From Pseudomonas multiresinivorans (GTDB taxonomy: Bacteria; Pseudomonadota; Gammaproteobacteria; Pseudomonadales; Pseudomonadaceae), in the NCBI RefSeq assembly GCF_012971725.1, contig NZ_CP048833.1, positions 5,766,001 to 5,830,000 on the forward strand: 64,000 bases of DNA, in the 5' to 3' direction. The translations under genes were made by a program, and so were the position numbers. The notes below the pieces were generated by a model. It was given only the letters and a program-made list of their open reading frames with translations, was not told the origin of the DNA and ran no database searches. This document shows, piece by piece, positions 1 through 8,780 of the stretch; the first letter of the stretch is position 1, and each line of letters opens with the position of its first letter.

Positions 1-1
1 C

Positions 2-889
2 AGCCAGGACCATCGCCTGTCCCTGGGCATGCGCATCGCCTCCTTCCTCGGCGCGCTGGCCCTGGCCGCCAGCCTGTTCTTCCTCTTCTACCAGTTCTGG
101 GGCCTGTTCGGCGAAAGCGTGCAGGTCGTCATCCTCATCGCCGCCTCGCTGATCAGCCTGCTGCTGACCCTCGTGCTGCAACGCCGCGACGCCTCCGGCT
201 ACTTCGCCAAGCTCGGCGCCATGCTGGCCTTCGCCTGCTTCGTGCTGAACGTTGTTATGGTCGGGCAGATATTCAATATCACCCCGTCCGACAAGGCCCT
301 GCTGCCCTGGGCCGCCTATGCCCTGCTGCTGGCCTACACCTGCAACACACGCCTGCTGCTGGCCGCTGCGCTGATCTGCGTGATGGGCTACGTCGCCGCG
401 CGGATCGGCAGTTGGAGCGGCGTGTACTGGCTGGACGTGGGCGAGCGCCCGGAGAACTTCTTCCCCGCTGCACTGCTGATCTTCCTCGTCCCCTCGTTCA
501 TCGCGCAGCAGCGCTTCGACGGTTTCGCGGCGATCTACCGGGTATTCGGCCTGCTCGGGCTGTTCCTGCCGATGCTGGTGCTGGCCAACTGGGGCGGCGG
601 CAGCTACCTGCCACTGGGTTATGCATCGGTGGAAAACCTCTACCAGTTGCTCGGCTTCGTGGCCTCGGCGCTCGTCATCTGGCTCGGCGCGCGGCGCGAA
701 TGGCCGGAAGTGGTGAACACCGGGCTGACCTTCTTCGTGATCTTCCTCTTCACCAAGTTCTTCGACTGGTGGTGGGAGGTCATGCCCAAGTACCTGTTCT
801 TCCTCGTACTGGGTCTGTGCGCGGTGCTGATCCTGCTGGTCCTGCGTCGCCTGCGCCGCGCCCACGGCCTGCTGGGAGCCCGCCCATGA
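2..889 (+). CDS. DUF2157/DUF4401-like multi-pass membrane protein, 5' end outside window
   Basis: The frame is open from base 2, so the gene probably starts upstream; the first internal ATG is at 29. The visible 295 residues are almost entirely hydrophobic, with about nine or ten membrane segments and a short basic C-terminus (LRRLRRAHGLLGARP). This fits the membrane proteins that occur beside DUF4824 genes in Pseudomonas. The stop overlaps the next start (ATGA at 886-889), indicating translational coupling. No catalytic motif is visible and the role is unknown. The family name is from general resemblance, not a search. Confidence 0.6.
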   Translation, partial: SQDHRLSLGMRIASFLGALALAASLFFLFYQFWGLFGESVQVVILIAASLISLLLTLVLQRRDASGYFAKLGAMLAFACFVLNVVMVGQIFNITPSDKALLPWAAYALLLAYTCNTRLLLAAALICVMGYVAARIGSWSGVYWLDVGERPENFFPAALLIFLVPSFIAQQRFDGFAAIYRVFGLLGLFLPMLVLANWGGGSYLPLGYASVENLYQLLGFVASALVIWLGARREWPEVVNTGLTFFVIFLFTKFFDWWWEVMPKYLFFLVLGLCAVLILLVLRRLRRAHGLLGARP

Positions 890-1722
890 ACTGGACACGT
901 ACTCACGCACTGGCCAGCGGCGTCGGCCTGATCCTGCTGGTGAACGCCGTCGCCCTGGGCGGCGTTGCCTGGAACCGCTCCGGCGAGCCGGACAGCGTGC
1001 TGCCGCTCAGCCAGCGCGAGCTGCTGCGCAATAGCGACTGGTACAAGGAAAACAGCGGCCTGAGCCTGCGCTTGCGCTGGCGCACGCCCAGCCGCGACGA
1101 AGAGGCGCGGCAACACAACCGCGGCTGGCAGCCCTCCCTCGACGGCCAGAAGATGGCCGAGCTGGGCTTCGCCATGCCCGCGCAGGTCGACGACGACAGC
1201 GCCCGGCGCTTCGGCCGCCAGCAATCGCGTGACGCTCTGCTGGTGCTGGAGCTCAACGGCCCGCTTCACGAGCGCGAAGTGCAGCTGACCCGCAAGCGTC
1301 TCGACGCGGCTCGCCAGGCCGCCGATGCCGCACCGCAGAATGCCCGTCTGGCGGACGAGCGCGACTTCATCCGCCGCGAACTGGATAGCGAGGAAAAGAC
1401 CGACACCCGCCTGCTGCTCAAGGACGTCGGCCTGGACCTGCAGACGTTGCGAGCCCGGTATCCCGATCGCCAGCGCTACCTTATCGTCCACGGCCATGTA
1501 CGCCCCGTATCCAACTACTACCAGCACATCTGGACCCTCGGCGGCACCGCCAGCTCCATCGGCACCGACAGCCTCAACGTGCCGTACCAGTGGCGCGAGC
1601 GCCTGGACCAGATCACCGCGCAGCCTCAGCGGGCAGCGGACGGCCGCGCCCAGCCCTTCGTCGCCGAAGTCGCCTTCGGCCAGCGCCTGGAGCCGTGGAT
1701 CCAGCGCATCGACATGCCCTGA
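886..1722 (+). CDS. DUF4824-like membrane-anchored protein
   Basis: This is a 278-residue protein with one N-terminal hydrophobic segment (about residues 8-25), then a soluble, probably periplasmic domain with a basic and acidic central helix region (about 120-170). It starts inside the stop of the preceding membrane protein, so the two are co-translated and may form a complex. The domain assignment to DUF4824 is from overall pattern (SLRLRW near the N-terminus, RYLIVHGHVRPV near residue 200) and is moderate. There is no enzyme motif and the function is unknown. Confidence 0.6.
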   Translation: MNWTRTHALASGVGLILLVNAVALGGVAWNRSGEPDSVLPLSQRELLRNSDWYKENSGLSLRLRWRTPSRDEEARQHNRGWQPSLDGQKMAELGFAMPAQVDDDSARRFGRQQSRDALLVLELNGPLHEREVQLTRKRLDAARQAADAAPQNARLADERDFIRRELDSEEKTDTRLLLKDVGLDLQTLRARYPDRQRYLIVHGHVRPVSNYYQHIWTLGGTASSIGTDSLNVPYQWRERLDQITAQPQRAADGRAQPFVAEVAFGQRLEPWIQRIDMP

Positions 1723-1820
1723 CCGGCCCCCGCCGCGCCGATCCGAATCCGCTTGCGCGATGCGGGTCGGCGCTGCACCCTGTGCGCCCGTCTCACCGCC
1801 ATTTCCTGCCCTGACCGGCC

Positions 1821-2036
1821 ATGAACGACGTCACTCCCGATCCCAGCCGCTGCCCGCTCTGCGGCCAGTCCAACCGCTGCACCCAGGCCGACCCGGCGCT
1901 GGAAGGCCAGCCGTGCTGGTGCTTCAGCACGCGCATTGAGCGCAACGCACTGGAGCGCATCCCGCCCGAGCTGGTCGACCGTGCCTGCCTTTGCCCGCGC
2001 TGTGCTGCCGGGCTGAAGGACGATGAGACTGCCTGA
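1821..2036 (+). CDS. Cysteine-rich CWC family mini-protein
   Basis: A 71-residue protein with two CPxC elements (CPLCGQSN near the start, CLCPRC near the end) and a central CWC motif (PCWCFS). Seven cysteines suggest a zinc ribbon. It matches the small cysteine-rich CWC family often encoded next to rsuA in gammaproteobacteria. Its stop overlaps the rsuA start (TGATG at 2034-2038), so the pair is probably co-expressed. Family proteins have no assigned biochemical role; a zinc-bound accessory to rRNA metabolism is only a guess from position. Confidence 0.8.
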   Translation: MNDVTPDPSRCPLCGQSNRCTQADPALEGQPCWCFSTRIERNALERIPPELVDRACLCPRCAAGLKDDETA

Positions 2037-2731
2037 TGCGTCTGGACCGTTTCATCGCCAACCTGCCCCACCTGAACCGCCAGCAAGCCCGGCAATTGCT
2101 TGCCGAAGGCCGCCTGCGCGTCGATGGCCAGGTGGTACGCGATGGTCGCCATGAAGTGCGCGAGTTCTCCCGCGTGGAGCTGGACGATGACCTGCTGCAG
2201 GCCGGCAAGCCAGCGCGCTACTTCATGCTGCACAAGCCCGCCGGCTGCGTCAGCGCCACCCGCGATGCCGAGCACCGCACCGTGCTCGACCTGCTCGACG
2301 AACCGGACAAGCATGAACTGCATATCGGCGGCCGCCTGGACTACAACACCACCGGCCTGCTGCTCATCACCAACGACGGGCAATGGTCGCGGCGCATGAC
2401 GCTGCCGGGACGCAAGCTGCCCAAGGTCTATTACGTCGAGACCGAGAACCCGATCGAGGAGTGCTACATCCAGACCTTCGAGCAGGGCCTGTACTTCGCC
2501 TTCGAGGACCTCACCACCCTGCCCGCCCAGCTGGAAATCCTCGACACTCGCGCCGCGCGCTTGACCCTGCTCGAAGGCCGCTACCACCAGGTGAAGCGCA
2601 TGTTCGGCCACTTCCAGAACAAGGTGATGCGCCTGCACCGCGAGAGCATGGGCAGCCTCCTGCTCGACCCGGCCCTGCAACCCGGTGAGTACCGCGCGCT
2701 GACTGCGCAGGAAATCGCCGAGCTCGGCTGA
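2036..2731 (+). CDS. rsuA: 16S rRNA pseudouridine(516) synthase
   Basis: A 231-residue enzyme with an N-terminal S4 RNA-binding domain (residues 1-50) and an RsuA-type pseudouridine synthase domain. The catalytic motif GRLDYNTTGLLL is present, with the nucleophilic Asp at residue 102, the same position as in E. coli RsuA. The downstream RYHQVKRMF motif (about 181-189) is also typical. The length matches RsuA rather than the longer RluB/RluF proteins. It modifies U516 of 16S rRNA during small-subunit assembly. Translation is probably coupled to the CWC gene. A REP pair follows directly. Confidence 0.9.
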   Translation: MRLDRFIANLPHLNRQQARQLLAEGRLRVDGQVVRDGRHEVREFSRVELDDDLLQAGKPARYFMLHKPAGCVSATRDAEHRTVLDLLDEPDKHELHIGGRLDYNTTGLLLITNDGQWSRRMTLPGRKLPKVYYVETENPIEECYIQTFEQGLYFAFEDLTTLPAQLEILDTRAARLTLLEGRYHQVKRMFGHFQNKVMRLHRESMGSLLLDPALQPGEYRALTAQEIAELG

Positions 2732-2740
2732 ACCGCCCTT

Positions 2741-2820
2741 TGTAGGAGCGAGCTTGCTCGCGAACAATCCTGCCGGCGAGCACAGCGTCCGGGCGGTTCG
2801 CGAGCAAGCTCGCTCCTACA
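2741..2820. repeat. REP palindrome pair
   Basis: Two inverted copies of the Pseudomonas REP core (GAGCGAGCTTGCTCGC), at 2741-2765 and 2796-2820, separated by 30 bases. It lies in the gap between rsuA and the L,D-transpeptidase and can fold into a long hairpin that may end or stabilise transcripts. The same core recurs near 21911, 24900, 34684 and 43615. Confidence 0.9.
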
Positions 2821-2938
2821 AATCGTGCCCCTCCATACATTCAGAAGAGTCCTACGCAAACCATTCAGCCCGGCAGTTTGCAGCCTTCACCGCCGCTTGG
2901 CTAAGCTCCCTGCCATGCCCGCGCTGCAAGGAAAGGTG

Positions 2939-3991
2939 ATGAAGAAACTGTCGGTTGCCCTGCTGATCGCCCTGAGCGCCAGCGTCGCCTTCGCCAACCC
3001 GAGCAAGCCCTCGCCGCTCTCGGACCTGCAGGCCGCGCTGAAGACCCTCAAGCCCGGCCAGTTCCTCTGGTATCCGGAGATTTCCCCGGCGGGCCCGGTC
3101 ACCCTGGTGGTCAGCCTCACCGAGCAGCGCGCCTACGTGTACCGCAACGGTATCGCCATCGGCGTAGCCACGGTGAGCACCGGCAAGAAGGGCAAGGAAA
3201 CCCCCACCGGCGTGTTCTCCATCCTGCAGAAGAAGGTCGAATACCACTCCGACCTCTACAACAGCGCGCCCATGCCCTACATGCAGCGCCTGACCTGGGA
3301 TGGCATCGCTCTGCACGCTGGCAACCTGCCCGGCTACCCGGCCTCCCACGGTTGCATCCGCCTGCCGATGGCGTTCGCCAAAAAGCTCTACGAAGTCACC
3401 GGCTTCACCTCCACCACCGTGATCATCTCCGACGCCAAGAGCTCGCCCGTGGAGGTCTACCACCCCGGCCTGCTCGCGCCCATCGTCAGCGATGGGCGCG
3501 CCGCCGGCCCGCATGACGACAGCGGCATGGTGGTACCGTTCTGGAGCGATCCCGGCGCGGAGAAGGGACCGGTCTCCGTGCTGGTCAGCCGCGCCGACCG
3601 CCGCCTCTACGTCTACCGTGGGGGCCTGCAGATCGGCACCGCACCGGTAGCCTTCGAGCACCCGGAAGAACGGACCGGCGTCGCCGCCTTCTCCCTCATG
3701 GAAAAGCCCTCGCAGTCCGAAATCGACAGCGAGAACCCCAACCTGCGCTGGACCAGCGTGCAGGTCAGCGACCCGCAGCGAGGCCTGTCGCCCGCCGAGC
3801 AGCTGGGCAAATTCAGTCTGGACCGCGAATTCCTGCGCAACCTGCTGGCCAGCATGGACGTGGGCAGCACCCTGGTGATCACCGACCTGCCATCTACCCG
3901 CGACATGCGCAGCAACCCGGACTTCACCGTGATCACCACCAACGACCGCAAGGCCGAGCAGAAACCGGTCAAGAACCAGAGCGTGGAATAG
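2939..3991 (+). CDS. L,D-transpeptidase (YkuD domain), periplasmic
   Basis: A 350-residue protein. The start at 2939 is chosen because it gives a clean signal peptide (MKKLSVALLIALSASVAFA) and sits behind AAGGAAAGG. Residues about 60-170 form a YkuD domain with the active-site signature ending SHGCIRLP; the catalytic Cys is residue 139. A second domain (about 205-330) also contains a YkuD-like opening (VSVLVSRADRRLYVYRGG) but lacks a second SHGC motif, so the protein may be a tandem duplication with one dead half. It would form 3-3 peptidoglycan cross-links or attach lipoproteins. It is probably a single-gene unit. Confidence 0.88.
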   Translation: MKKLSVALLIALSASVAFANPSKPSPLSDLQAALKTLKPGQFLWYPEISPAGPVTLVVSLTEQRAYVYRNGIAIGVATVSTGKKGKETPTGVFSILQKKVEYHSDLYNSAPMPYMQRLTWDGIALHAGNLPGYPASHGCIRLPMAFAKKLYEVTGFTSTTVIISDAKSSPVEVYHPGLLAPIVSDGRAAGPHDDSGMVVPFWSDPGAEKGPVSVLVSRADRRLYVYRGGLQIGTAPVAFEHPEERTGVAAFSLMEKPSQSEIDSENPNLRWTSVQVSDPQRGLSPAEQLGKFSLDREFLRNLLASMDVGSTLVITDLPSTRDMRSNPDFTVITTNDRKAEQKPVKNQSVE

Positions 3992-4367
3992 CAGGATGAG
4001 CCGGAGCGACGTCGAAGCGCTCCGGATTTCCCCTACAACCTCTTCATCGTTTCCCTGCCCCCATCGCCATCCGCCCAAGCCACACTTCCAGCCCTCACCT
4101 GCGGACAGACGGCCTCAAGTTGGCCGTGCAAGCAGCCGAAGAATCTCGAAACACAAAGAGTCAAGGCGCCTGTCCGAGGTGAGTTCCTTTCGTCTTAACG
4201 TCCCGCAGACCGGTGCCCCGCGGCGATTTCTTGCACTGGAAAGTTCGTAATTACCGACGGGCGGAACCATACTTGATTAAAAAACAAACACATCGCTGGT
4301 CAAAAATCACGCACAATGCGGCGTTTCCCAGAAAAAACCATATCGATTCAACGGGAATGTTGTATTC
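3992..4367. other. Intergenic region, no gene seen
   Basis: The 376 bases between the two transpeptidase genes contain no convincing coding frame. The last 120 bases are AT-rich (runs such as GATTAAAAAACAAAC near 4274) and probably hold the promoter of the downstream gene. No clear terminator was found. Confidence 0.5.
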
Positions 4368-5114
4368 ATGCTGACTTTCTTGAAGTTACGGGGGTTCTTC
4401 CGGATTTCGCTCGCCAGTGCCGCGCTCTTCGCGATCGGTAGCTGGCAGACCGCGTCCGCTGCTGCCCTGCCAACGGCCGAGGACCTGCACCGCCTCGCGC
4501 CGGCGACCAATACCGAGACCCTGCGCCTGGCGCTCAGTGCGCTGCAGTGCGCCAGCACCCAGTTGGGCGGCCAGAACCGCCTGCTGACGGTGATCGATTA
4601 CTCCAAGCCATCCCGCGACAAGCGCCTCTGGGTCTTCGACCTGAAGCAGCGCAAACTGCTCTTCGAGGAGTGGGTCGCCCATGGCAAGAAAAGTGGCGAC
4701 GACATGGCCACCTCCTTCTCCAATCGCCCGGAAAGCTTCCAGTCCTCCATCGGCCTGTACCAGACCGGTCAGACCTACAGCGGCAAGCACGGTCGATCCC
4801 TGCGCCTGCTGGGCCTGGAGCCTGGCTTCAACGACAACAGCGAAGAACGCGCCATCGTCATGCACGCCGCCGCCTACGCCGACCCGAAGGTCGTCCCCGG
4901 CCTCGGCCGCCTTGGCCGCAGCCTCGGCTGCCCGGCGGTGCGCCCGCAAGTGGCGCAGAAGCTCATCGATACGGTGAAGAACGGCAGCTACGTGTTCGCC
5001 TACTACCCGCAGCAGCAATACCTGAAGACCTCGCAGTTCCTCGCCGGGCAAAGCTGCACCGTGGCGAAGAACCCGCAGATCAATCGCTACGCCACCAACC
5101 TCGCCAGGCGCTGA
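4368..5114 (+). CDS. Murein L,D-transpeptidase catalytic domain protein (YkuD_2 type)
   Basis: A 248-residue exported protein with a hydrophobic N-terminus (residues 8-30, ending TASAAA). The C-terminal half carries the YkuD_2-like active site: IVMHAAAYA, then GRSLGCPAVRP with the probable catalytic Cys at residue 188. It belongs to a different branch from the gene upstream, which has SHGC rather than SLGC. The substrate is inferred to be peptidoglycan. It is followed by a hairpin at 5135-5164, so it is likely monocistronic. Confidence 0.85.
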   Translation: MLTFLKLRGFFRISLASAALFAIGSWQTASAAALPTAEDLHRLAPATNTETLRLALSALQCASTQLGGQNRLLTVIDYSKPSRDKRLWVFDLKQRKLLFEEWVAHGKKSGDDMATSFSNRPESFQSSIGLYQTGQTYSGKHGRSLRLLGLEPGFNDNSEERAIVMHAAAYADPKVVPGLGRLGRSLGCPAVRPQVAQKLIDTVKNGSYVFAYYPQQQYLKTSQFLAGQSCTVAKNPQINRYATNLARR

Positions 5115-5134
5115 TCGCTGCTCGTCCCCTGAAC

Positions 5135-5164
5135 GCAAACCGCCGGCTGTTGCCGGCGGTTTGC
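5135..5164 (+). terminator. Hairpin terminator candidate
   Basis: A perfect 13-bp stem, GCAAACCGCCGGC paired with its complement across a TGTT loop. The T tract after it is weak (ATTTGG), so efficiency is uncertain. Confidence 0.7.
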
Positions 5165-5205
5165 ATTTGGATTGCCCCCTTCCAGTCCCTGGGCTAGCAT
5201 CGCAC

Positions 5206-5234
5206 CAGGTTAGTTCACCAAGTTGGCTAACCTG
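5206..5234. promoter_or_regulatory. Inverted repeat, candidate antitoxin operator
   Basis: Perfect 8-bp arms CAGGTTAG and CTAACCTG separated by 13 bases, 21 bases upstream of the antitoxin start. Phd/YefM antitoxins commonly autoregulate at such palindromes. The operator role is inferred. Confidence 0.6.
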
Positions 5235-5254
5235 ACGATCATCGAGGCTCAGCC

Positions 5255-5506
5255 ATGACTACCGATATTGATATCGTGAACATTCACGATGCCAAGACCA
5301 ACCTTTCTCGCTTGGTCGACCTTGCCAGCAAGGGGCATCCCTTCATCATCGCCAAAGCTGGCAAACCATTGGTGAAAGTCGAGGCCATCGGCGACAAGCC
5401 GAAAAAAGTCATCGGCGCGCTCAAGGGTATCTACCCCGCCGTAGACGACATCGACGCCTCTTTTGCTGACGACATCGCCAACCTATTCAGCGGCGACTCC
5501 TGTTGA
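5255..5506 (+). CDS. Phd/YefM-type antitoxin
   Basis: An 83-residue protein with the Phd/YefM fold signature at the N-terminus (NIHDAKTNLSRLVDLASKG, then PFIIAKAGKPLVKV). The C-terminal 25 residues are acidic (DDIDASFADDIANLF), as expected for a toxin-neutralising tail. It precedes and overlaps a PIN-domain toxin gene (TGATG at 5504-5508). It probably represses its own promoter at the inverted repeat 5206-5234. Confidence 0.88.
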   Translation: MTTDIDIVNIHDAKTNLSRLVDLASKGHPFIIAKAGKPLVKVEAIGDKPKKVIGALKGIYPAVDDIDASFADDIANLFSGDSC

Positions 5507-5892
5507 TGCGCCTGTTGCTGGATACCCACATCCTGCTCTGGGTATTGACCGATGACCCGCGGCTGCCCGCCGAGATCAGATCGCTCATCCTGTCTGAAAC
5601 CGCCGATCTGTTCTTCAGCGCCGCCAGCATCTGGGAAATATCGATCAAGAGCACGCTGAAACGCGCGGACTTTCCCTACGATCCCAGCATCGTGCGCAAA
5701 GCACTGCTGGATAATGGTTACGCCGAGCTACCGATCACCGGCGAGCATTCGATCTTCGTCGGTTCGCTGCCCATGCTGCATGCCGATCCTTTCGATCGCA
5801 TGCTGGTCGCTCAGGCCAACGTGGAGGGCATGCTGCTGATCACCCACGACAGCAAGCTCATCGCCTATCCGGGGCCGATACGCAAGATCTGA
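5506..5892 (+). CDS. VapC-like PIN-domain toxin
   Basis: A 128-residue PIN-domain ribonuclease. Visible acidic active-site residues are Asp6 (LLLDTHILLW), Glu in SIWEISIK, and Asp residues in DPFDRMLVAQA and THDSKL. The ATG at 5506 overlaps the antitoxin stop and is preferred over the TTG at 5503. PIN toxins cleave tRNA, rRNA or mRNA; the target here cannot be predicted. The THILLW N-terminus places it in the VapC group that pairs with Phd-like antitoxins. Confidence 0.88.
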   Translation: MRLLLDTHILLWVLTDDPRLPAEIRSLILSETADLFFSAASIWEISIKSTLKRADFPYDPSIVRKALLDNGYAELPITGEHSIFVGSLPMLHADPFDRMLVAQANVEGMLLITHDSKLIAYPGPIRKI

Positions 5893-5903
5893 CTCCCAAC
5901 CCA

Positions 5904-8777
5904 CTAGGCCTTAACCCCCTCCAGGATTTCCAGGATCGCGCGCACGTCCACCGCATCCATCTGCTCGGGCTGGAGGAAGCGCTCGCCGTACTCTCGGTAG
6001 ACCCCCTGGCTGATGAACAGCCGGAACAGGTCGGCGTCGATGTGCTGGTCGCGGGCCATGAAGGCGAGGATCTTCAGTGACTCGGACAATGTCTTCGGCG
6101 CCTTGTAGGGACGATCGGCGGCAGTCAGCGCCTCGAAGATATCGGCAATCGCCATCACCCGCTCCGGAATGCTCATCTGCTCACGGGACAGTTTGCGCGG
6201 ATAACCGGTGCCATCCATCTTCTCGTGGTGGTTGGCGGCAATGGTCGGCACACGACGCAAATGACGCGGCAGCGGCAGGGTGGTGAGCATCATCAGGGTC
6301 TGGACGATGTGTTCGTTGATCTTGAAACGCTCCTCCTCGGTCAGCGTGCCACGGCGAATACCCAGGTTGTACAGCTCGCCGTAATTGCTCGCGTAAGGCG
6401 GCAAGCGCATGTCGAAGCCCCAGATATTTCGCGGGTCGTCCTTCACCACCGGCGGCTTGCGCTCGCCCCAGGGCACGCGGTGTTCGGGCTTGTCGGCGAG
6501 GAGGAACTCCTCCGCCGGCAGCGGCCGCTCGGGCCGCCCCTGCAGCCGCTCGGCCTCGTCGTGGGAGATGCCCAGGCGATCGTCGAAGTAGCGCAACCAA
6601 CGGCGCTCGCCGATCTGCCTGAGCCGCTCAATATCCTCGTCCTTCATGAACTCGCCGCCGACGTTGGCCTGGGCGACGAAGGCGTAATCCTCGCGCAAAG
6701 CCTCATGCAGGGCGTCGCGGCGCGCGGCCAGCAGACCAATGTCGTTGCCTGCAGCTATGCCACGCCAGTAGTCCAGCTCGATGTCGCGCCAGACCACTTC
6801 GAAACGCGTGCGCACCTCGTGCAGGCGGTTGTACAGCGTTTCCAGCTTGGTCGCCTTGTCCACCACGTACTCGGGACTGGTGACCTTGCCGCAGTCGTGC
6901 AGCCAGGCGGCGATCTGGAACTCGTAGCGTTCCGCATCGCTCATGGTGAAGCCGGCATATTCGCCATCGTGCGAGTCGATGACCTTCTGCAGCAGCAGGT
7001 CGGCCAGCTGCGGTACGCGCTCGCAGTGGCCGCCGGTATAGGGGCTCTTGGCGTCGATGGCGTCGGCGAGGAGCTTGATGATCGCATCCAGCAGGCGCTG
7101 CTGAGCCTCGATCAATTGGCGGGTCTCGATGGCCACGGCGGCGGCGCCGGAAAGCTCCTCGACGAAGCGTTTGAACGGTTTGCGCGGCTGGAGGCTGTGG
7201 GCACCCTCCTCCGCCAGTTGCAGGACCAGGATGCCCAGCAACTCGTCCGAACGATTGCGCAGCGACACCTCCAGGAACTGCCCGCGATTGGCCAGTGCCA
7301 GGTCCACCCGTTGGGCCAGTTCCGCCTCGGTAAAGCCCTCGATCAGCATGGACTGCGGGTACTGCTCGCCGTTGACCGTGCAGGCCAGCCGCAGGCGGCA
7401 CTCTTCGTCCTCCAGCAGGTAGACAGCGCCGCCCATCACGCCGGTGGCCTCCACCAGGCGCGAGAGCACGCCCTCGAGCATGCTTTCCAGACGCGTCTCG
7501 CGGCTCAGGGTCAGGGTGATGGCCTGGAAGTTGTGGATGGTGCGCGACATGCTGCCCATGACGCTGCTCAAGTCGCGGACCTCGGCGATCTTGGATTCCA
7601 CACCCACCGGCCGAGCGAAGTCGAACGCCGCCAGCGCGCCGACCTGATCGGCCAAGGCCGTCAGCGGCCGGGCGATGCGCCGGCCGATGTACCAGCCGAT
7701 AAGCAGCAGAACCAGCAGCAAGGTGCCGCTCCACAACGCCTGGTTGAACAGCAGTTGGCGGGCGCCGGCCAGCAACTCCACGGCGGGAATCGCGATGAGC
7801 ACCCGCACTTCGTTGCTGGTGAAGTTCGACAGCGGCACCCAGATGCCATACCAGTCCTCGCCGTTCACCTGATACGACTGCGGCGTACCGGAGGGCACGG
7901 AGTTGACGTTCAGTTCGCTCAGGCTGGGCACCTTCAGCTCGTCCAACGTGGCCAGTCGCAGTTGATCGCCTTCACGGACCATCAGCTTGGAGAGGTCCGG
8001 ATAGGCGATCACCGTGCCCTTGCCGTCCACGACCGCCAACTCGGTGTGGGCAGTCTGGCGCAGGTCGCCCATCTCGCCGCCCAGATCATTCACCGAAGCG
8101 TCCATGCCGATCACTGCCGCGCCGTCGACGCTGCGGTGCGCCAGGGTCAGGCCGATCTCGCGGGTGGTGAAGAAGACGTAGGGCTGGGTGAGTACGGTCT
8201 TGCTCGTCGCACGCGCCTCCGTGTACCAAGGGCGTTGTCGAGGATCGTACTGGTAATCCGGCCGCTCCTGCACACGCAGCAGCCGCAGTTCGCTGTCGTA
8301 GAAACGCCACTCGCCGAGCAGCCCGCCTTGGCCGTTGAGCGTCTGGCTCTGTACCAGGTACTTGGCCGCGTCGGGTGCCTGAAGGGCACGGCGCACCTCG
8401 GGTACGCGCAAGGCGCGGATCAGCAGGAACTCGCCATTCGGGTAACCGATGTACACCGCGCTCAGGGTGCGGTTGGCACGCAGGTTCTCGACCAGCATCG
8501 GCAGGCGATCGAGGCGCGCCGGCAAGTTGTCCGTCTGCGAGATGGGGTCGTGGGTGAGCAGGCGCAGCGCGCTTTCCGCCGGGTCGATCAGGCGCCGGAT
8601 GCGCTCGTTGATGGTCGCGCCCAACTGGCTGGCCGATTCCCCGGCCGCCGTCACCAGCGCGCCTTCTACCCCTCGGTAGCCCTGGATCAGCAGGGCCCCC
8701 GCCAGCACCAGCATGCTGGCAATGATGGCGCCAGCCACCAGCAGCTGCAGCGGAATACCCCGTTCGAATGCCTTCAT
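5904..8777 (-). CDS. Membrane HD-GYP phosphodiesterase with Cache sensor and split HD domain
   Basis: A 957-residue protein. TM1 lies at about 12-34, then a periplasmic double-Cache-like sensor (about 40-340), TM2 (about 345-365) followed by a HAMP-like segment, and a GAF-like region (about 430-555). An HD phosphohydrolase domain follows with HDCGK (His-Asp at 627-628), HHE at about 849-850 and GTGYP at about 857. The metal-binding motifs look intact, so c-di-GMP hydrolysis is likely. The spacing between HDCGK and HHE is about 222 residues against roughly 60 in ordinary HD-GYP domains, so about 160 residues are inserted. It is co-transcribed with the substrate-binding protein 3 bases upstream. 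Confidence 0.88.
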   Translation of the reverse strand: MKAFERGIPLQLLVAGAIIASMLVLAGALLIQGYRGVEGALVTAAGESASQLGATINERIRRLIDPAESALRLLTHDPISQTDNLPARLDRLPMLVENLRANRTLSAVYIGYPNGEFLLIRALRVPEVRRALQAPDAAKYLVQSQTLNGQGGLLGEWRFYDSELRLLRVQERPDYQYDPRQRPWYTEARATSKTVLTQPYVFFTTREIGLTLAHRSVDGAAVIGMDASVNDLGGEMGDLRQTAHTELAVVDGKGTVIAYPDLSKLMVREGDQLRLATLDELKVPSLSELNVNSVPSGTPQSYQVNGEDWYGIWVPLSNFTSNEVRVLIAIPAVELLAGARQLLFNQALWSGTLLLVLLLIGWYIGRRIARPLTALADQVGALAAFDFARPVGVESKIAEVRDLSSVMGSMSRTIHNFQAITLTLSRETRLESMLEGVLSRLVEATGVMGGAVYLLEDEECRLRLACTVNGEQYPQSMLIEGFTEAELAQRVDLALANRGQFLEVSLRNRSDELLGILVLQLAEEGAHSLQPRKPFKRFVEELSGAAAVAIETRQLIEAQQRLLDAIIKLLADAIDAKSPYTGGHCERVPQLADLLLQKVIDSHDGEYAGFTMSDAERYEFQIAAWLHDCGKVTSPEYVVDKATKLETLYNRLHEVRTRFEVVWRDIELDYWRGIAAGNDIGLLAARRDALHEALREDYAFVAQANVGGEFMKDEDIERLRQIGERRWLRYFDDRLGISHDEAERLQGRPERPLPAEEFLLADKPEHRVPWGERKPPVVKDDPRNIWGFDMRLPPYASNYGELYNLGIRRGTLTEEERFKINEHIVQTLMMLTTLPLPRHLRRVPTIAANHHEKMDGTGYPRKLSREQMSIPERVMAIADIFEALTAADRPYKAPKTLSESLKILAFMARDQHIDADLFRLFISQGVYREYGERFLQPEQMDAVDVRAILEILEGVKA

Positions 8778-8780
8778 CCT

